The notes below the pieces were generated by a model that did not search any database, was not told the origin of the DNA, and was given only the letters and a program-made list of their open reading frames with translations. DNA of 64,000 nucleotides from Hamadaea tsunoensis DSM 44101 (GTDB lineage Bacteria; Actinomycetota; Actinomycetes; Mycobacteriales; Micromonosporaceae): contig NZ_AUAX01000008.1 in NCBI RefSeq assembly GCF_000428945.1, positions 310,001 to 374,000 on the forward strand, written 5' to 3'. This document shows positions 41,522-52,030 of this stretch, piece after piece; positions within the stretch are counted from its first letter, which is position 1; every line of letters begins with the position of its first letter. Both the position numbers and the translations under genes were made by a program.

Positions 41522-42853
41522 TCAGGCGTTCTCGCGCGGGACCAGGGTGCCCGCCTGCTCCAGGACCGACGCGGGCAGCTGCGGCGCCGGCGGCAGGGCC
41601 AGCGGCTGACGGGCCTTCGTCACCAGGTCGACGACATTGCGGCTCAGCTGCTGCGAGCTGGCCGACATCGACTCCTGGGCGGTCACGATCGCGGTCACGA
41701 CCTCGTTGCGCGCCTGCTGCCCGAAGCGTACGGCGTCCTCGATGCCCTTGGCCTGGGCGTCGATCGAGGCGGCCACCTCCATGATCGTCTCCGGGCGGAT
41801 CGTCGGCGTCTGGATCAGCCGGGCGATCTGCGGCACGGCCGTCCCCGCCGCGCTCGCGTACGCGCTGAGCACCTCGTTGGCGCCGTCGGCCACCGCCTGC
41901 TGCATCTGGGCCGCCTGGTTGGCCTGCAACAGCAGACCCCACTGGGCGATCGTCAGCTTCATCGTCGGGATGGTCAGGTTCACCAGCAGCGCCAGCCGCT
42001 GGCCGAGGCCGTAGTTGAGCAGCCGGATGTTGCGTACCTGCGGCGAGGTGGACCAGGCGACGAACAGCCGCTGCTGGAACTCGTTGATCCGGACCTCGAT
42101 CGCCTGGATGAACTCGGTGACGCGGGCGAGGCGCTCCTCCTTGTCGCGCTTGTCGACGTCGCCGGGGTTGATCGTGATCGAGCGGGCGTCGGCGACGGCG
42201 GCGTCGCGGATGAGCTCCATGACCGCGATGGCCCCGATCAGCTGCCCGATCGCGGCCTCGTTGGCCTTGTACAGCTCGTCGCAGAGCACCACGTTGCGCT
42301 TGAGCTGCTGCTGCTTTTCCACCAGCGTGCCGGCGATCCGGTCCAGCTGCTGCTCGACCGAGCGGGCCTCCTCGAAGAGCATCTCCACGAGGTCGCGGCC
42401 CTTGCGGAACAGCCCCTTGACCGAGTCCATGAACTTGTCGAAGGTCTCGCGTACCTTCGGGTCCTTGGGGTCGTACTTGTGCCGGAAGTCGCGCATGCGG
42501 TCGTTGATCTCGTGCATGATCGAGGTCAGCTCCGGGATCCGCACCGGGCCGACCTCCCGGAAGATCCGCTGGACCTGCGCGTTGACCCCGTCGATGGCGC
42601 TGGTGCCGAAGGTGGCCAGCGCGTCGGTGTTGGCCAGCATCTGCGGGTAGAGCTGCAGGGCGGCCTTCTCGGCCTGCTCGCGCTGGGCAGGCGTCAGCAG
42701 GTCGGCGCAGACCAGTGTCTTGGGCTCCGTCGAGCCGACGACGGAGCCGACGACGTTCGCGATGGCGCTGTCAGCGGTGCCGGCGGCGGGCTGCGCCGGA
42801 CCGCCGACGATGCTGCCGAAGTCGATCTGGAGCTCGGTGGACGGCTGGGACAT
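41522..42853 (-). CDS. telA: TelA/KlaA-family toxic-anion resistance protein
   Basis: 443 residues from ATG 42853, no signal peptide, largely alpha-helical. TelA features are clear: GLFRKGRDLVEMLFEEARSV, QLKRNVVLCDELYKANEAAI, the long coiled middle, NYGLGQRLALLVNLTIPTMK and QWGLLLQANQAAQ. TelA proteins are linked with tellurite resistance, colicin/phage and envelope stress, and often pair with XpaC and vWA proteins. Last gene of a four-gene operon; its start shares one base with the preceding stop (TGATG). Confidence 0.92.
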   Translation of the reverse strand: MSQPSTELQIDFGSIVGGPAQPAAGTADSAIANVVGSVVGSTEPKTLVCADLLTPAQREQAEKAALQLYPQMLANTDALATFGTSAIDGVNAQVQRIFREVGPVRIPELTSIMHEINDRMRDFRHKYDPKDPKVRETFDKFMDSVKGLFRKGRDLVEMLFEEARSVEQQLDRIAGTLVEKQQQLKRNVVLCDELYKANEAAIGQLIGAIAVMELIRDAAVADARSITINPGDVDKRDKEERLARVTEFIQAIEVRINEFQQRLFVAWSTSPQVRNIRLLNYGLGQRLALLVNLTIPTMKLTIAQWGLLLQANQAAQMQQAVADGANEVLSAYASAAGTAVPQIARLIQTPTIRPETIMEVAASIDAQAKGIEDAVRFGQQARNEVVTAIVTAQESMSASSQQLSRNVVDLVTKARQPLALPPAPQLPASVLEQAGTLVPRENA

Positions 42854-44007
42854 CAGTGACACTCCTTGGCGTCTTTCACACAGGCCAGCAGCGCGAGGGT
42901 GACCTCGGCGTTGGGCGGGGTCGTGGTGCGGATCTGCTCGGCGAGCTTCAGGTCGGGGAAGTCCTTGACGTCGTTGAGGCCGATCTGGACGCTCGACCGG
43001 AAGCCGTACTTGGTCCAGGCCAGCTTCTGGACGTCGGGGTCCTTCATCGCGTCGATGAACCGCCCGGCCGCCGCGTCGAGGGCGAGGATCGGGTGGTCGC
43101 TGTAGATCGTCGGGTCCGGGTAGAGCACGTTGACGCTCTTGAGCACGTCCTTGCTGCCCGTACCCAGCTGCACGACCTGCTGGATGAGCTGGTTCTCGTA
43201 GCCGGCGTACAGCGGCGCGTGGAACTCCGCGCCCTGGGTCAGCCACTGCCGGAAGCCCGAGTCCGAGCTGGCCGCCTGCAGGCCCTGCGCGTCGTAGAGG
43301 GCCCGGATCGTCGGCAGCGCCTTGCCGGCCTGCTCGCGGCTCGGCGCCTGGAACACGTCGGCGGTGGCGATGATGTTGAGTTCCAGCTGCGTCAGCGTGA
43401 ACCCGCTGTTGGACCGGGCCGGGTCGGTCGACGAGACGCTCATCGGCCCGTGCAGGTCCGTCGCGCCGATCGAGTCCCACGTCTTGTGCGCGAGGATATA
43501 GTCCAGCAGCAGCTTCTTCATGTCCACGATGTAGTAGAGGCTGCCGCGCTGCTGGACGATGCCGGCCTTGGTGAGCGCGGCGGTGCCGGCCGGCCCGGCG
43601 TAGATCACCTCCGGCGACTGCAGCACCGTCTCGGCCCGGTACGCCGGGAACGCCCCCTTGTGCTGGGCCTCGAAGACGCCCTGAGCGCTGGCGCTGGACG
43701 GCCACAGGCAGTCCACCTTGCGGGACTTGAGGTCGTCGGTGGACAGTTGCACCTGGTCGTAGGAGCCCTGGGCGTTGAAGGTGACCGTCACGCCGTACTT
43801 GTCGTGCAGGATGCTCTTCACCTGCGCGTCGGCCATCAGCTCCGACTTCTCCGAGCCGCCGACGCAGTTCACGGTCACCTGGTCGGCCGCGGTGTTCCCG
43901 CCGTTTCCGGGCTTGGCGTCCTTGTTGCGGGTGAGCACGAGCGCGGCCACCACGCAGGCAACGAGGACGAGGACGAGCCCGATGAGGAACCGGGGACTCA
44001 ATCTCAC
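42853..44007 (-). CDS. Membrane-anchored solute-binding-like protein
   Basis: 384 residues from GTG 44007 (AAGGAG 6 nt upstream). One N-terminal membrane anchor (about 8-25) is followed by a periplasmic-binding-protein fold: TVNCVGGSEKSELMAD, DCLWPSSASAQGVF and a ligand-loop-like STDPARSNSGFTL, which resembles the Ser/Gly anion-binding loop of the neighbouring vWA lipoprotein (TNPTQSNSGATAL). No transporter genes are in this operon, so it may be a sensor or scaffold. Confidence 0.82.
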   Translation of the reverse strand: MRLSPRFLIGLVLVLVACVVAALVLTRNKDAKPGNGGNTAADQVTVNCVGGSEKSELMADAQVKSILHDKYGVTVTFNAQGSYDQVQLSTDDLKSRKVDCLWPSSASAQGVFEAQHKGAFPAYRAETVLQSPEVIYAGPAGTAALTKAGIVQQRGSLYYIVDMKKLLLDYILAHKTWDSIGATDLHGPMSVSSTDPARSNSGFTLTQLELNIIATADVFQAPSREQAGKALPTIRALYDAQGLQAASSDSGFRQWLTQGAEFHAPLYAGYENQLIQQVVQLGTGSKDVLKSVNVLYPDPTIYSDHPILALDAAAGRFIDAMKDPDVQKLAWTKYGFRSSVQIGLNDVKDFPDLKLAEQIRTTTPPNAEVTLALLACVKDAKECH

Positions 44008-44029
44008 TGCGTACTCCTTGGCGGTTTTC

Positions 44030-44629
44030 CTAGGACCCGAGCTGCGGCAGCTTGGGCGGGGCGACGGTCTGGAGGTTGGCCTGGTACTGGGCGAGGTCGC
44101 CGGAGTTGACCAGGCGCAGGCTGTCCACGGTGAACTCGGCGAACCGCCCGAACGCCTCCTCGCCGCCCTGGAGCAGGGCGGCGGGGTCGGTGTAGAAGGC
44201 CGGGTTGCGCTGGATGTCGAGGTACTGGGTGAGTGCGCCGGACAGGCTGGTCAGGTGCGCGCCGAGCTGGCTGGCGTTCGAGTAGAGGCTGTTGGGCGAG
44301 CGCTGCTTGACCCGGTTGAGCAGTTCGGGGACGTAGTCGCAGGACTGCTGGAGCAGGTGCTTGGCGGTCGGCGAGAGGACGTCCTTGGCCTGCCGGCGGA
44401 TCTCCCGAATGACCTTGAGGACGTCGTCCATCTTCTCCTCGGCGTCGGCCGCGTACGCGTCGTCGCTGATCTGGGCCGCGCGCCGGTCGTCGACCATGAG
44501 GTAGACGCCGACGGCGGCGAGTGCGGCGAGGACGGGCGACCACAGCACACTGCCCGTGACGAGGAAGACCCCGGCGAAGACGCCGACGGCGGCCAGGAGC
44601 GCCGCCGGCGTCGCGATGCGATGCCTCAC
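44030..44629 (-). CDS. XpaC-like membrane protein
   Basis: 199 residues from GTG 44629, overlapping the upstream stop by 4 bp. Two N-terminal membrane helices (about 7-45) and a helical cytoplasmic domain (EEKMDDVLKVIREIRRQAKD; LLQQSCDYVPELLNRVKQRS). This resembles the XpaC/5-bromo-4-chloroindolyl phosphate hydrolysis family, which lies next to telA in Bacillus (xpaC-yaaN) and many other genomes. Family call rests on outline and neighbourhood; the hydrolase name is historical. Confidence 0.72.
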   Translation of the reverse strand: MRHRIATPAALLAAVGVFAGVFLVTGSVLWSPVLAALAAVGVYLMVDDRRAAQISDDAYAADAEEKMDDVLKVIREIRRQAKDVLSPTAKHLLQQSCDYVPELLNRVKQRSPNSLYSNASQLGAHLTSLSGALTQYLDIQRNPAFYTDPAALLQGGEEAFGRFAEFTVDSLRLVNSGDLAQYQANLQTVAPPKLPQLGS

Positions 44630-46269
44630 TTGTAGCCCGCCGCCTGCCGCAGCGCGGCCACCATGTCGTTCTGCTGGACGAACGCGCCACCGGTCGCGCC
44701 GGAGATCTCCTTCAGCTGGCCGGGGTCGGCGTCGCTGCCGAAGGCGATGGAGATCACCGGTACGCCCAGCGCCTTCACGGCGTCGAGGCCGGCCGCGCGG
44801 TCGCCGGTGTCGGACATGCCGTCGGTCATCAGGATGATCAGCTTCTTGCGGGACGCGTCGGTGTCGGCGGCGAGCTTGGCCGCGGCGTCGGAGAGGCAGG
44901 CGTAGATGTTGGTGCCGCCGCCCGGCTTGTACGCGTTGATCTTCGTCGTGACGTCGTGCAGCCTGGCCGGATCGTTGCCGTCGACGACCCACGGGCCCTT
45001 GGTGATGCCGCTGTTGAAGACGGTGACCGTGGTCCGGTCCTGCGGGCCGGTCTGCAGGAAGTTCAGCGTGGCCTGATCCTGGTCGAACACCTGGTGCGCG
45101 GCCGCCTTGACGCCGTCCCAGCCCTGGTTGTCGCCCATCGAACCGCTGCCGTCCAGGCAGTAGTACGCGTTCACCGGCTTGCGGTAATGGGTCTGGTACC
45201 GGTCGAGCGCGGCGGTGATGACGGCCGCGGCCGGGTACTGGATGCCCTGCTCCTTGATGGTCGCCTGGATGCCCCAGCCCGGGTTGAACACCTTCGGGTC
45301 GGGGTTGTCCAGGGTCAGGCCGATGCTCGTGGCCGGCCGCCGGCCCAGGCCGAGCAGCTTGGCCTTCGCGTCGGCATCGGTGAGCAGGTAGTTCTGCAGG
45401 TCGTCGACGATCGCCCGCTTACCGGCGTCGGCGTCGGCGTGGTGCGGCAGGAAGCCGAGTGGCGCGTCGCTGATCGCGAGCGAGCCCCGCGGGTAGACCG
45501 CGTACAGCGGTTCCTTGCCGGCCGCCACGAGTTCCTGGTTCTTCTCGATGACCAGGTCCTCGTAGGTGAAGACAGTCTTGCAGGTGGCCGGACTGGCCAG
45601 GCACTGGTCCATCAGCGTCCCGGTCGAGGGGGGCGTGGCGTCCATCGCGCGGATGAACCGCGTGATGCCGTCGTCGACCTTCGCCGAGTCCAGCTGCGCC
45701 TGCGTCAGCGACTGCCCGGTGGTGTTGCCCGCGAAGTAGTTCATGAAGGCGAACAGCGCGGTCGCGCCGGAATTCGACTGCGTGGGGTTGGTCACCCAGA
45801 CCTTCGTCCGTCCGGACTCGACGGCGGTGAGGATGTCGGAGATCTGCACGTCCTTCTTGCCGACGAAGCCGAGCCGGTCCATCTCGCTCTTCCAGCCGGC
45901 GTACACGATCGGCGTGAGGAACATCGGCTTGACGTCCTGCAGCGTGTTGGCGGTGTCCCCGATCTGCGAGAAGACGGAGCTCGCGAACCAGTACGCGTCG
46001 TAGTCGGTGTCACCGGACTTGAGCAGCCGCGCCTGGTCGACCGAGCCGAGCGTCTTGAACCGGCAGTCGTAGCCCTTGCTCTTGCACCACGGGCCGACCA
46101 CGGTGTCCAGGATCTTCTGCTGCTCCGAACCGGCCACCAGGTTGAGCACCTTCGGATCGGCCACGTATCCGGATCGCCCGCTCTGCGGCTGGTCCTTGTC
46201 GTCCGATGTGCAGCCGGCCAGTGCCGTTACCGCCACCGCGGCCAACATGACGAGTGCGCGCACCCGCAC
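44626..46269 (-). CDS. Lipoprotein: solute-binding domain fused to vWA domain
   Basis: 547 residues from GTG 46269 (GGGAGGGG upstream). Lipobox LAGC with Cys20. Residues about 40-340 form a periplasmic-binding-like domain (NLVAGSEQQKILDTVVGPWC; TNPTQSNSGATALFAF). Residues about 345-547 form a von Willebrand A domain with complete MIDAS: D373-x-S-x-S377 in CLDGSGSMGD, Thr453 in GGGTNIYAC and D483 in LMTDGMSD. It is lipid-anchored outside the cell and probably uses a divalent metal to hold a partner protein. First gene of the vWA-xpaC-SBP-telA operon, behind a PHO-box-like repeat. Confidence 0.9.
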   Translation of the reverse strand: MRVRALVMLAAVAVTALAGCTSDDKDQPQSGRSGYVADPKVLNLVAGSEQQKILDTVVGPWCKSKGYDCRFKTLGSVDQARLLKSGDTDYDAYWFASSVFSQIGDTANTLQDVKPMFLTPIVYAGWKSEMDRLGFVGKKDVQISDILTAVESGRTKVWVTNPTQSNSGATALFAFMNYFAGNTTGQSLTQAQLDSAKVDDGITRFIRAMDATPPSTGTLMDQCLASPATCKTVFTYEDLVIEKNQELVAAGKEPLYAVYPRGSLAISDAPLGFLPHHADADAGKRAIVDDLQNYLLTDADAKAKLLGLGRRPATSIGLTLDNPDPKVFNPGWGIQATIKEQGIQYPAAAVITAALDRYQTHYRKPVNAYYCLDGSGSMGDNQGWDGVKAAAHQVFDQDQATLNFLQTGPQDRTTVTVFNSGITKGPWVVDGNDPARLHDVTTKINAYKPGGGTNIYACLSDAAAKLAADTDASRKKLIILMTDGMSDTGDRAAGLDAVKALGVPVISIAFGSDADPGQLKEISGATGGAFVQQNDMVAALRQAAGYK

Positions 46270-46361
46270 GGTGCCCCTCCCAAGGGTCTCGACTCCCTAC
46301 GGCCGGCGAAGCACCGGACCGCACGAACGATTCCCTTGGTATCAGGTCGTGACAAGGCAAA

Positions 46362-46394
46362 ATAGAATGAACGCATAGTGAACGGCAGATGAAT
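46362..46394 (-). promoter_or_regulatory. Three tandem 11-nt PHO-box-like repeats
   Basis: Read on the reverse strand: ATTCATCTGCC (46394-46384), GTTCACTATGC (46383-46373), GTTCATTCTAT (46372-46362), contiguous with exact 11-nt period. The Streptomyces PhoP box consists of 11-nt direct repeats starting GTTCACC. A CTATTTT -10-like stretch overlaps the last unit. It faces the vWA-telA operon, 93 bp before its start codon. Confidence 0.7.
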
Positions 46395-46451
46395 CGACGC
46401 TGCCGGATGAGGTGGTCCGGGGCCCGGGACGGATCCCGGGCCCCGTGATCG

Positions 46452-46670
46452 TCAGGCGCGGTCGAACTCCCCGGCCTTGGTGGCCGCGATGAACTCACGC
46501 CAGGCCGCGGCCCCGAAGACGATCGTGCCGTCGTCGGGCGCCTTCGAGTCGCGTACCGCGACGGCCTCGCCGAGGAACGCCACTTCGACGCAGTTGTCCC
46601 CGCTGGGACTGCTGCGCGAACTCTTACGCCACTGTGCTGACTGTGCGAGTGGATGCTGTACGGGCTTCAT
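46452..46670 (-). CDS. DUF397 domain protein
   Basis: 72 residues from ATG 46670; AGGGG lies 8 nt upstream, whereas the ATG at 46676 would be only 2 nt from it. The DUF397 signature is complete: WRKSSRSSPSGDNCVEVAFL, AVAVRDSKAPD and the W-x-x-F near the end. DUF397 proteins usually pair with a Scr1-type helix-turn-helix regulator in actinomycetes. No such gene is adjacent here, so it is an orphan in the window. Confidence 0.88.
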   Translation of the reverse strand: MKPVQHPLAQSAQWRKSSRSSPSGDNCVEVAFLGEAVAVRDSKAPDDGTIVFGAAAWREFIAATKAGEFDRA

Positions 46671-46833
46671 GTCCATCACCCCTGGCCCAGGCGCGGGCAC
46701 GCCGACGTGCCCGCACATCACCCGCCATCTTTCCCCATCCGCGCGCCGGACATACCGGTTTCGCCCGCTCCGGCGAATCGAGTACACCCTCCGGAGGTCG
46801 CCTGAATTGACTACGTACGCGTACGCACCGGGG

Positions 46834-47655
46834 TCAGCCGAAGCGCCCGTGCACGTAATCGGAAGTTCGCTGGTCCCGCGGGGTGTTGAAGATCGCCTCG
46901 GTACGCCCGTGCTCCACGATCGCGCCCGGCGTACCCTGTTCGGCCAGGAAGAACGCGCACTGGTCGGAGACCCGGGCGGCCTGCTGCATGTTGTGCGTGA
47001 CGATGATGATGGTCACCTCGTGCTTCAGCTCCCCGATCGTCTCCTCGATCCGCCGCGTCGAGGTCGGATCGAGCGCCGAGCACGGCTCGTCCATCAGCAG
47101 CACGCGCGGGCGTACGGCGAGGGCCCGGGCGATGCACAGCCGCTGCTGCTGGCCGCCGGACAGGGCGCCGCCGGGCTGGCGCAGCCGGTCGCGTACCTCG
47201 TTCCACAGGCCGGCCTTGGTCAGGCACTCCTCGACCAGTTCCTCCCGGTGGCCGCGGGAGGCGCGGCGGCCGGTGAGTTTCAGCCCGGCCGTCACGTTCT
47301 CCGCGATGGACATCGCCGGGAACGGGTTCGGCTTCTGGAACACCATGCCGATGTTGCGGCGCGCGTCGGTCAGCCGCCACTGCGCGTCGTAGATGTCCTG
47401 GCCGTCCAGGAGCACCTCGCCGGCGAGCGTCGCCTTGGGCACCAGTTCGTGCATGCGGTTGAGGATGCGCAGGAACGTGGACTTGCCACAGCCGGACGGC
47501 CCGATGAGCGCGGTCACGGCGCCGGCCGGCATGCTCAGCGTGACCTGGTCGAGGACCTGCCGGTCACCGAACCAGGCCGAGATGGACTGGGCGTGCAGGC
47601 CGCCCGCGACGGAGGTGTCGGGCACGGTAGTGCTCCCTTGTAGACGGTCGGTCAT
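46834..47655 (-). CDS. pstB: Phosphate-type ABC transporter ATPase
   Basis: 273 residues from ATG 47655, overlapping the upstream stop by one base. Walker [11 protein letters not shown]-loop [16 protein letters not shown] (typical PstB), signature [15 protein letters not shown], Walker [14 protein letters not shown] and H-loop [20 protein letters not shown]. Length and motifs are normal for PstB. Unlike standard pst operons it is separated from pstC/pstA by about 9.5 kb of surface-protein genes, all on the same strand. Confidence 0.95.
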   Translation of the reverse strand: MTDRLQGSTTVPDTSVAGGLHAQSISAWFGDRQVLDQVTLSMPAGAVTALIGPSGCGKSTFLRILNRMHELVPKATLAGEVLLDGQDIYDAQWRLTDARRNIGMVFQKPNPFPAMSIAENVTAGLKLTGRRASRGHREELVEECLTKAGLWNEVRDRLRQPGGALSGGQQQRLCIARALAVRPRVLLMDEPCSALDPTSTRRIEETIGELKHEVTIIIVTHNMQQAARVSDQCAFFLAEQGTPGAIVEHGRTEAIFNTPRDQRTSDYVHGRFG

Positions 47656-48496
47656 CAGGTCAGGTTGGGCAGCAGGAACGCCACATGGTCGGCCAGCGCT
47701 AGGCCCAGGGCCACCAGCAGCGGGCTCGCCGCCATCCAGGTCTGCCAGCGGCCCCAGCGCGCGCGTACCCAGACGGTCGCGGCGGACAGGATGAGCAGCA
47801 CCTGCCCCAGCAGCACGGCCGTGATCCACTCGCTGGTGTCGGCCGCGAGCGGCTGCTCGGCCTCGGTGATCGCGCCCGGCCCGATCGGCCGGCTCGGCGA
47901 GGGCACCACCGGCGACTCCAGCGCCGCGTCCACCCGCAGCACCCCGCTCGGCGCGAGCGCCGAACCGTCCGCGGTCACCAGGGTCAGCCGGCCCGCTCCG
48001 GCGGCGAGCGGCGCGGGCTGCGGATCACCGGCCACGCGTACGCCGAGCACGCGGTAGACCTGCCGGCCCTGTCCGGTGACGACGGTGAACCGGTCGTCGC
48101 GGACGAGGGCGGCGATGTCGCTGAACGGGCCGCCGAACGCCGCCCGGCGTCCCATGATCACGCTCACCCCGGCCTGGCCGGGCAGCGGGGTGTCGCGGCG
48201 GTGCCCCGGACCCGAGGCCAGCACGCTGCCCGTGGTGCCCTCGAACACCACCTCGTTCAGGCCGATCTGCGGGATCTGCAGCACGGCGATCGGCGTACCG
48301 GCCGGCAGCAGCTTGCCGTCGCCGTCGGTCTGCCCCGTCGGGGCGGTCGCGTTGGCCAGTTCCTCGCGCAGCGTCGCGTAGGCGACGTGCTGGTCCCGCT
48401 CATGCCGGATCCCGCCGATCAACGCGAGGTCGGCGACGAAACCGAGCAGCAGCACGGCGAGGATCGTCAGCGACGCCCCCACCACGTTCGTACGCG

Positions 48497-48500
<4 letters not shown>
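47655..48500 (-). CDS. Catalytically dead sortase-like membrane protein
   Basis: 281 residues. Membrane helix near 8-28, sortase-like domain about 65-195, then two more helices near the C-terminus (about 221-243 and 252-278). The sortase pattern is plain ([60 protein letters not shown]), but catalytic His is Arg118 (MGRR instead of AGHR), Cys is Ala177 (VTADG instead of TTC) and the later Arg is missing. It cannot be a transpeptidase. Overlaps its neighbours at both ends (4 bp and 1 bp), so it is translated as part of the pst unit. Confidence 0.85.
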
Positions 48501-50293
<1,793 letters not shown>

Positions 50294-50390
50294 GGGTGCA
50301 CCGTCCTGTGCGTTTCCCGGCCGCGCAGGGCGGGTAGCACATGCGCGTCGGGTCGAGGGATCCGTCAGGTTGGGGTTACTGGGTGTAGGT

Positions 50391-50422
50391 GCGGTGGGAC
50401 GGGCTGGCCCCCGTCCCACCGC
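50391..50422. terminator. Stem-loop between WxL-like and DUF916-like genes
   Basis: GCGGTGGGACGGG at 50391-50403 pairs exactly with 50410-50422 around 6 nt. It lies 49 bp past the stop of the Ig/WxL-like gene and about 98 bp before the DUF916-like gene start. It may end or attenuate transcription inside the long pst cluster. Confidence 0.75.
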
Positions 50423-50470
50423 CGTGCTGTGGCCGGCTGTCCGACCACGGGTGATGTCGCTACCCGAACG

Positions 50471-52018
50471 TCAGATGACGGTCAGGGTCAGCGTCGCGGT
50501 GTAGGTGCCCGCGAGGGTGGAGGTGGGCGCGTTCAGGGTCAGCGCCGCACCAAGGTGCGACGTGCCCAGACCCGTGCCGACCGCCAGGGTGCGCGAAACC
50601 TTCAGGCCCGCGGCGGACGCGACGCCGGGCGCCACGCCGTTGCCGGCCGCGACGGAACCGCCCGCCGTGACCGTCTGAGCCGTCGCGTGGTCGACCACGC
50701 TCGGGACCCAGCCGAGGTTGGCGCCGTTGATCGAGTTGCCGCCGCTGACGAAGTCGGAGACCTGGCCCGAAACGGTCCAGCCGAAGTTGCCCGCCCGGGT
50801 GTCGGTGACCGTGACCGGCTTGAGCGCGCCGGAGGTCACGAACAGGTCGCCCGCGCTGTTCAGGGTCGGGTTGGCCAGGACGACCTGGCTGTCGTCGACG
50901 CTGATGACCAGGGCGCCCGCGTCCACCGTGGTGGTGATGGTCTCCGCGGTGGAGGCGCCCGTGAACGGGGTGACCTGGTAGTCGACCGCGGCCGACGCCG
51001 ACGACGTGAAGTCCGTCGCGTCGGTCGGGACGAAGCTCGCCACCAGGGAGTGCGCGCCGAGCGCCAACGTGCTGATGGTCAGGGCCGCCGCGCCACCGGA
51101 CACCGGAACGGTGCCGAGAGTGGTCGCGCCGTCCTTGAACTGCACCGAGCCCACCGCGTTCGACGGCGTCACCGTCGCGGTGAGGGCCACGTTGGAGTGC
51201 TCCGCCGCGGTGTTGGCCGGGCTGACGACCAGGGAGGTCGTCGTGCCGATCGCGGCACCCTTGTTGACGACGAACGACACGGCCGAGGACGTCGAGGTCT
51301 TGTAGGTACCCGAGTCCGGCGTGTAGACCGCTGTCAGGGAGTGCGTACCCTGGCCGAGGCCCGCCGTCGAGAAGGTCGCGACGCCGCCGGACACGGTACC
51401 CGTGCCGAGGACCGTCGCGCCGTCCTTGAACTGCACCGAGCCGGTGGCCGCCGCCGGAGCGACGGTCGCCGTCAGGGTCACGTTCGTCCCGGTGGTGACC
51501 GGGCTGACGGGGTTGGTGGTCAGGGTGGTGGTGGTGGCCGTGCCCGCCGGGTCGGTCGACTGGTACGCGGTGTTGTTCACGAACCAGATCGAGCCGGTGT
51601 AGTCACCGAAGTTGCTCGTACCGAAGTTGTTGATGCAACTGATGGTGATGTCGTACTTGCCGTTCAGAACGGCCGGCGGGCTCTGCAGGTTGGCGAAGGT
51701 CCGGAACACGTCGGAGACCGGCACCACGACGCCGCCGGCGCCGTTGGTGGACAGGTTCCCGATCGGCTGGTTCGGCGCGATGATCTCACCGGCGGCCGGG
51801 AAGCCGCTGCCGAAGATCCGGGTGATGACGTTGGTGGCACCGGCCGGGCAGGCCGCCGAAGCCTCGACGCTGGCGCGCGTGGCATCGGGGGTACCCGTCG
51901 CGGGGGTCACCGTCGCGGTTCCGACGGTGGCTGCCTGAGCGGCGGCCGGCGACAGGACGAGTCCCATCGCGGTCATGGCGACGACCACGACACCGGCCTT
52001 GAGGATCGACATCTTCAC
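50471..52018 (-). CDS. Secreted Ig-repeat protein with WxL-like C-terminus
   Basis: 515 residues. Signal peptide (AQAA near 29). The first domain (about 40-155) has SGFPAAGEIIAPNQPIGN and VVVPVSDVFRTFANLQSPPA and is homologous to the second domain of the DUF916-like protein. Two bacterial Ig-like repeats follow (about 160-255 and 260-350), each with SVQFKDGAT. The C-terminal region (about 355-515) has TVTDTRAGNFGWTVSGQVSD and LGWVP, the D-x-R-x4-W pattern of WxL domains. WxL domains bind peptidoglycan without covalent anchoring and cooperate with DUF916 proteins in Firmicutes. Confidence 0.85.
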   Translation of the reverse strand: MKMSILKAGVVVVAMTAMGLVLSPAAAQAATVGTATVTPATGTPDATRASVEASAACPAGATNVITRIFGSGFPAAGEIIAPNQPIGNLSTNGAGGVVVPVSDVFRTFANLQSPPAVLNGKYDITISCINNFGTSNFGDYTGSIWFVNNTAYQSTDPAGTATTTTLTTNPVSPVTTGTNVTLTATVAPAAATGSVQFKDGATVLGTGTVSGGVATFSTAGLGQGTHSLTAVYTPDSGTYKTSTSSAVSFVVNKGAAIGTTTSLVVSPANTAAEHSNVALTATVTPSNAVGSVQFKDGATTLGTVPVSGGAAALTISTLALGAHSLVASFVPTDATDFTSSASAAVDYQVTPFTGASTAETITTTVDAGALVISVDDSQVVLANPTLNSAGDLFVTSGALKPVTVTDTRAGNFGWTVSGQVSDFVSGGNSINGANLGWVPSVVDHATAQTVTAGGSVAAGNGVAPGVASAAGLKVSRTLAVGTGLGTSHLGAALTLNAPTSTLAGTYTATLTLTVI

Positions 52019-52030
52019 GATTTCTCTCCC

